DNA from: Planctomycetota bacterium
Lineage (GTDB): Bacteria > Planctomycetota > J058
Reading direction: 5' to 3'
NCBI GenBank assembly: GCA_023954375.1
Contig: JAMLIC010000025.1
Location: 1-64,000 of the forward strand
DNA: 64,000 bases
Part shown: positions 62,711 through 64,000 of the stretch, piece after piece
How the letters are laid out: each line of letters starts with the position of its first letter
How positions within the stretch are numbered: the stretch's first letter is position 1
Position numbers and translations under genes: made by a program
Notes under the pieces: model-generated
Seen by the model: the letters and a program-made list of their open reading frames with translations, nothing else
Database searches by the model: none
What the model was told of the DNA's origin: nothing

Positions 62711-64000
62711 TTGGAACCCACGTCCGAGCGGCGCCGGCCCGGCGCCGCGGCGCTCGCGCTCGCGCTCCTGGTCGCGGCGGTGGCCGCGCTCTCCCTGCTC
62801 CTCTCCGACGGCCCGGGCGACGGGCCGGCCGGGCGGCCGGCGGTGGTGACGACCTCGACCGGCCCCGGGGCGCCCGACCTCACGAGGATCACGCCGATCG
62901 ACCCGCACGGGCCGGCCGCGCCGGGCCGGGCGCTCGACGACCAGGCCGCGGCCGCGGCCGCGGCGCTCGGGCCGGATGGGGTCGCGGGTGAGGGCCCGGC
63001 GGGGCTGGTCGTGACCCGCGACGCCGCCGGCGTGGCGGCGACCGGCGGCGCGGCCGCCACCGGCCTCCGCGGCCGCGTCGTGACCCGCGACGCCCGGCCC
63101 GTCCCGGGCGCCCGCGTGTCCTTGCGCGGGACGCGGCCGAACGCCTCGGGGATGACCGTCGTCATGCGCCGTCGCAACGCCGACGGCGAGACGGAGTTCA
63201 CGTCGCCGGGCGAGGTCCTCGCGTCGGCGGTCGCGGGCGAGGACGGGCGCTTCGAGGTCAAGGGCCTCGAGCCGGGCTTCTCCTACGCGCTGGTGGCCCG
63301 ACCGCCCGAGGGCGACGAGGACCACCTGCCGGCGCAGGGGTCCGCGCCGGCCCTCAAGGCGGGGCTCGTCGTGGACGCGGGCGACGTGCGCCTGGAGCGC
63401 GGCGCGCGGCTCTCGGGCGTCGTCCTCGACCCCGCGGGCCGCCCCGTCCCGGACGCCGAGGTGCGCCTGGGCGACGGGCCGTCCTTCGGCCCGGGCCCCG
63501 GCGGCGGGGGCGCCGTGACGGTGCGCCGCCCGGTGCGCGTGGCCGCAGGCCCGGCGGGCGGCGGCGGGCCGGGGCTCCCCGGGCTGGCGATGGCCGACGG
63601 CCCGTCGACCCGCACCGACGAGGCGGGCCGCTTCACGCTCCCGCGCGTCCGCCCGGGTCGCCATCCCGTCACGGCCAGCAAGCCGGGCCTGCGCACGGCG
63701 CGCCTCGAGGTCGAGGTCGGCGAGGGCGAGCAGAAGGACCGCCTCGAGCTGCGCCTCGGCGCCGGCCTCGCGCTCACGGTGCAGGTGGTCGACGCGCAGG
63801 GCCAGCCGCTCGCCGGCGCGTCGGTGCACGTGACGGCCGGCTTCGGCGCCGACGGCGGCGCCGCCAAGGAGACGGACGCGCAGGGCCTGGCGCGCTTCGA
63901 GGGCCTGGCGTCGAGCGAGGTCTCGGTCCTCGCCACCGCCGACGGCCACGCCAACGCCTCGATGGACGCGCGCCTCGGCCCGGGCGACCCCGGCACGCCG
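62711..64000 (+). CDS. Carboxypeptidase-regulatory-like membrane protein (3' truncated by window)
   Basis: TTG 62711 follows GGGAGGGA. One N-terminal helix (ALALALLVAAVAALSLLLS) is followed by a Pro/Ala linker and CarboxypepD_reg-type repeats: GLRGRVVTRDARPVPGARVS, LSGVVLDPAGRPVPDAEVRL and VQVVDAQGQPLAGASVHVT, each with a GRFEV or GRFTL strand. 430 codons are open to the window edge with no stop. Likely periplasmic or surface-facing. Related in design to the lipoprotein at 60545. Confidence 0.8.
   Translation, partial: MEPTSERRRPGAAALALALLVAAVAALSLLLSDGPGDGPAGRPAVVTTSTGPGAPDLTRITPIDPHGPAAPGRALDDQAAAAAAALGPDGVAGEGPAGLVVTRDAAGVAATGGAAATGLRGRVVTRDARPVPGARVSLRGTRPNASGMTVVMRRRNADGETEFTSPGEVLASAVAGEDGRFEVKGLEPGFSYALVARPPEGDEDHLPAQGSAPALKAGLVVDAGDVRLERGARLSGVVLDPAGRPVPDAEVRLGDGPSFGPGPGGGGAVTVRRPVRVAAGPAGGGGPGLPGLAMADGPSTRTDEAGRFTLPRVRPGRHPVTASKPGLRTARLEVEVGEGEQKDRLELRLGAGLALTVQVVDAQGQPLAGASVHVTAGFGADGGAAKETDAQGLARFEGLASSEVSVLATADGHANASMDARLGPGDPGTP

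Overview
The window is one very GC-rich (about three quarters G+C by eye) bacterial chromosomal segment with dense, mostly co-oriented genes, many GTG starts and many 4-base GTGA/ATGA overlaps. Kelch and von Willebrand lipoproteins, FHA and DUF4388-like proteins, large Ser/Thr kinases, RING-like zinc proteins, carboxypeptidase-regulatory-like proteins and a DUF2617-like protein point to Planctomycetota; Myxococcota is the main alternative. This placement is an inference. The complete rod-shape operon (mreB, mreC, mreD, PBP2, rodA) and an MltA lytic transglycosylase show a peptidoglycan wall. I saw no tRNA, rRNA, CRISPR, phage or insertion sequence.

Layout. 1-227: poly-G artefact and half of a palindromic repeat. 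228-5730: YdjM-like membrane protein, RND/MMPL exporter, a divergent phosphoesterase-multihaem cytochrome and a degenerate AAA+ activator. 5908-10433: zinc-ribbon/FHA/DUF4388-like protein (frameshifted), PfkB kinase and a run of small unknown proteins. 10612-17519: kelch lipoprotein, MltA, a thioredoxin-reductase-like flavoprotein and two exported unknowns. 17695-24620: a tandem-domain Ser/Thr kinase, a second Ser/Thr kinase, a coiled-coil membrane protein and a lipoprotein. 24886-32056: a signalling operon made of a poly-HAMP hybrid histidine kinase, a REC-PAS histidine kinase, a small winged-helix-like protein and two DUF5985-like membrane proteins. 32044-36331: acetyltransferase-like protein, VWA lipoprotein, RING-like membrane protein and a small unknown.

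36529-41911 is a coupled minus-strand operon encoding a UbiA-like membrane prenyltransferase, a PEP-synthase/rifampin-phosphotransferase/PigC-type enzyme and an OleC-like AMP-forming ligase. It is the best candidate here for an undescribed biosynthetic pathway. 42077-53464 holds an exported protein, a two-component pair, a CheB-CheR-PAS hybrid kinase and an NtrC-type regulator with a propeller-like partner. 53494-59993 holds speD/speH and the elongasome operon. 60034-64000 holds a second RING-like protein, two carboxypeptidase-regulatory-like proteins (the last cut by the window end) and an endonuclease/exonuclease/phosphatase-family protein.

Two cross-cutting observations matter for any user. 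First, at least five genes have their conserved parts in different frames, always across a G/C-homopolymer, Pro/Ala-rich or otherwise low-complexity stretch, so single-base assembly errors are likely. Second, a long imperfect palindrome occurs three times, and in two copies the sequence decays into poly-G or poly-C, which suggests that these hairpins blocked sequencing and ended the contig at its left edge.
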